A stretch of 7,428 nt of DNA from Rectinema sp003452735 (GTDB taxonomy: Bacteria > Spirochaetota > Spirochaetia > Treponematales > Rectinemataceae). Under the pieces are notes generated by a model that ran no database searches, was not told where the DNA came from, and saw only the letters and a program-made list of their open reading frames with translations. The DNA is taken from positions 1-7,428 of the forward strand of contig DAOOGR010000075.1 of the NCBI GenBank assembly GCA_035415815.1, in the 5' to 3' direction. Position numbers and translations under genes: made by a program. This document shows positions 6,093 through 7,428 of the stretch, piece by piece (the stretch's first letter is position 1; every line of letters begins with the position of its first letter).

Positions 6093-6121
6093 AGATTAAT
6101 TGCATGACAGTCAAATGTCAA
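6093..6121 (-). promoter_or_regulatory. Promoter and candidate operator of the XRE gene
   Basis: On the minus strand a consensus TTGACA (6121-6116) is followed after 17 bases by TAATCT (6098-6093). The start of transcription falls at about 6084-6087, next to the ATG at 6084-6082. An inverted repeat TGACA-GTCAAA-TGTCA (6105-6120) overlaps the -35 box and spacer, the usual position of a repressor site, so self-repression by the XRE protein is plausible. Confidence 0.6.
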
Positions 6122-6128
6122 GAAAAAT

Positions 6129-6147
6129 AAAGGTTTCCCTAACCTTT
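6129..6147 (-). terminator. Small hairpin, possible weak terminator
   Basis: AAAGGTT (6129-6135) and AACCTTT (6141-6147) form a perfect 7-bp stem with a 5-base loop. On the minus strand it is followed by ATTTTTC, so it could stop transcripts coming from the DUF1836 side just before the XRE promoter. The stem has only two GC pairs, so it would be weak. GGTTTCCC in its loop region recurs at 6165-6172. Confidence 0.3.
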
Positions 6148-6282
6148 GCTCTAATCAACAGGACGGTTTCCCAACATGATTTGCAGAATACTTTGCCTTT
6201 ATAAATAGATTATTCAGGATGTAGTGGATCATAAAAAGAGATGAGGTGCAATTCCTTTTTGGTTTTTCCCCCTTAAAAATAG

Positions 6283-6420
6283 ATTATCCTGTTTATCCCG
6301 CCCCATCCTGTCATCCAGTCAAAGAATCTTACTCTTATCTGTCCATCTAAGCGCATCCAAGCAATCCCGTCCACATATCCTCTCAATCTGGATTCATCCT
6401 TACAATCCTGTCCAAAATCC
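6283..6420. repeat. Degenerate ~10-bp GGAT/ATCC array
   Basis: On the plus strand ATCC or ATCT begins at 6286, 6295, 6305, 6313, 6326, 6337, 6345, 6355, 6364, 6377, 6386, 6396, 6405 and 6417, a mean step of about 10 bases. On the minus strand it reads as units such as GACAGGAT, GCGGGAT and AACAGGAT, ending GGATAATCTATTTTTAAGG. Arrays of this ACAGGAT style are common as intergenic filler in diverse bacterial genomes, from general recall. AAATAGATTAT at its left edge (6277-6287) also occurs at 6203-6213. It fills much of the 503-base gap 6085-6587. A 64-codon frame on the minus strand through it is rejected as coding. Confidence 0.65.
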
Positions 6421-6430
6421 CGCAATTCAT

Positions 6431-6456
6431 GCACAAAGCTCGCGCGATAATTGTGC
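6431..6456. repeat. Nested inverted repeat beside the GGAT array
   Basis: GCACAA (6431-6436) pairs with TTGTGC (6451-6456), and the 14 bases between hold the palindrome TCGCGCGA (6440-6447). No U tract follows on either strand. The remaining bases to 6587 show no gene, hairpin terminator or promoter that I can support. Confidence 0.35.
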
Positions 6457-6587
6457 CTACCAATCACGAAACTGCTTTGGCTTTTGTGAATCTCCCCCTC
6501 TACGCTCTCTCAGCCATTCTTGGATGAATCTTTGGACAGGACGAAAAAGATGTTTCGAAAAGTTGCACGAAATTCCTTCTAAGCCTT

Positions 6588-7187
6588 CTAATGCGCCATA
6601 GGTTCAAGGAGCGTGAGCAACATCTCCGCCGCAAGACTGCGGATGCTGGCTTCCACCGCGAGTTTGAGGGCAAGAGGGCGCAGGGAATCGCCTCCAAAAG
6701 GCTCTTCTTCTAGGGTTGCGCGAATCTCTTGAGCCACAGTCTTTCCGCATTCCAGGAGCGTGCCGCGATAATGTTCATAGAAAGAGCGATAGGGATCATC
6801 GATCGCGCTATCTTCACCCTTTGCCAACAGTACTCCCATGTCCTGGGTGGTCAGCGCTTTCTTTAGTACGAAAGCTGCAAGCAAGAGAGCAATATGTTCC
6901 TGGCTGTATTTTTTGCTCTGGGCGCGTGGAATGATGTGGGCTTTTACATAATTATTTATCATCGAAGATGTTATGGCACCTTCTTTGTTGGGAGGAAAAA
7001 GCGAGCCGATCTGGCGCTCGAGATAATTGATGACTTGATCCATATAGAGGCCGATGTCAGGTAGCGCATCCCATTCGGGCGGCTTGCTGGATTCAAGAGC
7101 AGACAAAAATGATTCGAGGGCGTCTTGTGCTTTAGCAAGCTGGGAAACTCTGTCTACCTCTCCATTCTTCACATCTTTTGCATCCAT
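6588..7187 (-). CDS. DUF1836 family protein, MerR-like putative transcription regulator
   Basis: The product is 199 residues from the chosen ATG. The central DUF1836 domain (about 40-125) shows the family pattern: LPDIGLYMDQVINYLE at 42-57, TSSMINNYVKAHIIPR at 73-88 (the recognition-helix-like part of a MerR-type winged helix) and KKYSQEHIALLLAAFVLKK at 92-110. The N-terminal 38 residues are charged and helical and the C-terminal 70 are helical with no recognised domain. A cytoplasmic DNA-binding role is predicted for the family; targets are unknown. The start at 7185-7187 is preferred over the ATG at 7200-7202 because GAGGAG at 7195-7200 is placed properly for the former and overlaps the latter, which would add five residues. 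The family is found mainly in Bacillota, which is the best taxonomic hint here. It is divergent from the SGNH hydrolase gene. Confidence 0.82.
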   Translation of the reverse strand: MDAKDVKNGEVDRVSQLAKAQDALESFLSALESSKPPEWDALPDIGLYMDQVINYLERQIGSLFPPNKEGAITSSMINNYVKAHIIPRAQSKKYSQEHIALLLAAFVLKKALTTQDMGVLLAKGEDSAIDDPYRSFYEHYRGTLLECGKTVAQEIRATLEEEPFGGDSLRPLALKLAVEASIRSLAAEMLLTLLEPMAH

Positions 7188-7219
7188 TGTGTTGCTCCTC
7201 ATAAGACAAGGTACTATTT

Positions 7220-7248
7220 ACCATATCATAAGGCATTGAATTCTTCAA
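7220..7248 (-). promoter_or_regulatory. Candidate promoter of the DUF1836 gene
   Basis: On the minus strand TTGAAG (7248-7243) and TATGGT (7225-7220) are 17 bases apart, placing the transcript start near 7213 and giving a leader of about 26 bases with the GAGGAG site. Both hexamers deviate from consensus. Confidence 0.35.
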
Positions 7249-7266
7249 CATCTAGCATGAATTATC

Positions 7267-7295
7267 TTGACATTTTTCGCAACAGCTTATATTGT
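7267..7295 (+). promoter_or_regulatory. Candidate promoter of the SGNH hydrolase gene
   Basis: A perfect TTGACA (7267-7272) is followed after 17 bases by TATTGT (7290-7295). Transcription would start near 7302, about 64 bases before the ATG. The region after the -10 is very AT rich and contains TATATTGTAT twice (7288-7297 and 7300-7309, 12-base step), so the exact -10 is uncertain. Confidence 0.45.
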
Positions 7296-7365
7296 ATTAT
7301 ATATTGTATCCTATAGTTTTTATTACTATATGCTGGCAATATATTTTCATTTCATGGAGTAAACG

Positions 7366-7428
7366 ATGCTTGCTAAAGAAGCATGTGTTTTTGGAGATTC
7401 GATTGCAAGAGGTGTGATACTCGATGAT
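7366..7428 (+). CDS. SGNH/GDSL hydrolase, N-terminal fragment (runs off right edge)
   Basis: Twenty-one codons are present: MLAKEACVFGDSIARGVI followed by LDD. The GDS-x-x-x-G block right after a short beta strand is block I of SGNH/GDSL hydrolases, and Ser12 would be the nucleophile. These are esterases or lipases acting on lipids, acyl or acetyl groups; the substrate cannot be judged from this fragment. No signal peptide is present, so it should be cytoplasmic. The start is supported by TGGAGT (7355-7360) five bases before the ATG. It is divergent from the DUF1836 gene, which might regulate it. Confidence 0.7.
   Translation, partial: MLAKEACVFGDSIARGVILDD

Noticed and set aside
6273..6467. 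64-codon minus-strand frame ending DWMTGWGGINRIIYF
   Set aside because: It lies inside the GGAT array, lacks a Shine-Dalgarno, and its composition is what translation of GGAT units gives.
1..7428. tRNA, rRNA, transposase or integrase genes
   Set aside because: None seen on either strand; the mobility hints come only from repeats and context.

Overview
The window is about 7.4 kb of bacterial chromosome with moderate GC and compact genes. Five genes are complete and two are cut by the window edges. Strong GGGAGG-type ribosome binding sites, sigma70/SigA-type promoters, a 4Fe-4S old-yellow-enzyme oxidoreductase and a DUF1836 regulator together suggest an anaerobic, Bacillota-like organism (Clostridia or relatives). 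A spirochaete cannot be excluded, and the assignment is an inference from a handful of families.

Left part (1-2063). The first 106 bases are the N-terminus of what looks like an AzlC-family branched-chain amino acid exporter subunit on the minus strand. Upstream of it on the same strand is a membrane-anchored Clp-fold serine proteinase of the SDH/SppA-like class (275-1099). Its upstream region has a good promoter, a hairpin almost at the predicted mRNA 5' end, and two copies of a 22-bp direct repeat placed like activator sites. On the plus strand a DinB/YfiT-like putative metalloenzyme (1460-1975) has a leader containing three CAATTC half-sites.

Middle (2064-3986). A 640-residue FMN/4Fe-4S/FAD NADH:flavin oxidoreductase of the 2,4-dienoyl-CoA reductase type converges on the dinB-like gene. 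A large nested hairpin terminator lies between them and touches the DinB stop codon.

Right-centre (3987-6587). This is the most unusual part. A plus-strand HNH nuclease, whose N-terminal half resembles a PUA/EVE-like base-reader domain, converges with a small XRE-type helix-turn-helix protein. Both genes appear to be leaderless or nearly so, unlike their neighbours. They are flanked by two different degenerate short-period arrays: a roughly 12-bp CTTG array at 4190-4313 and a roughly 10-bp GGAT array at 6283-6420. An exact 18-bp segment of the XRE gene recurs just upstream of the HNH gene, in what reads like a decayed fragment of an XRE paralogue. A reasonable hypothesis is a small acquired defence-type cassette (modification-dependent nuclease plus regulator).

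Right end (6588-7428). A DUF1836 MerR-like regulator on the minus strand is divergent from the start of an SGNH/GDSL hydrolase that runs off the window. The promoters of these two genes share one AT-rich intergenic region.
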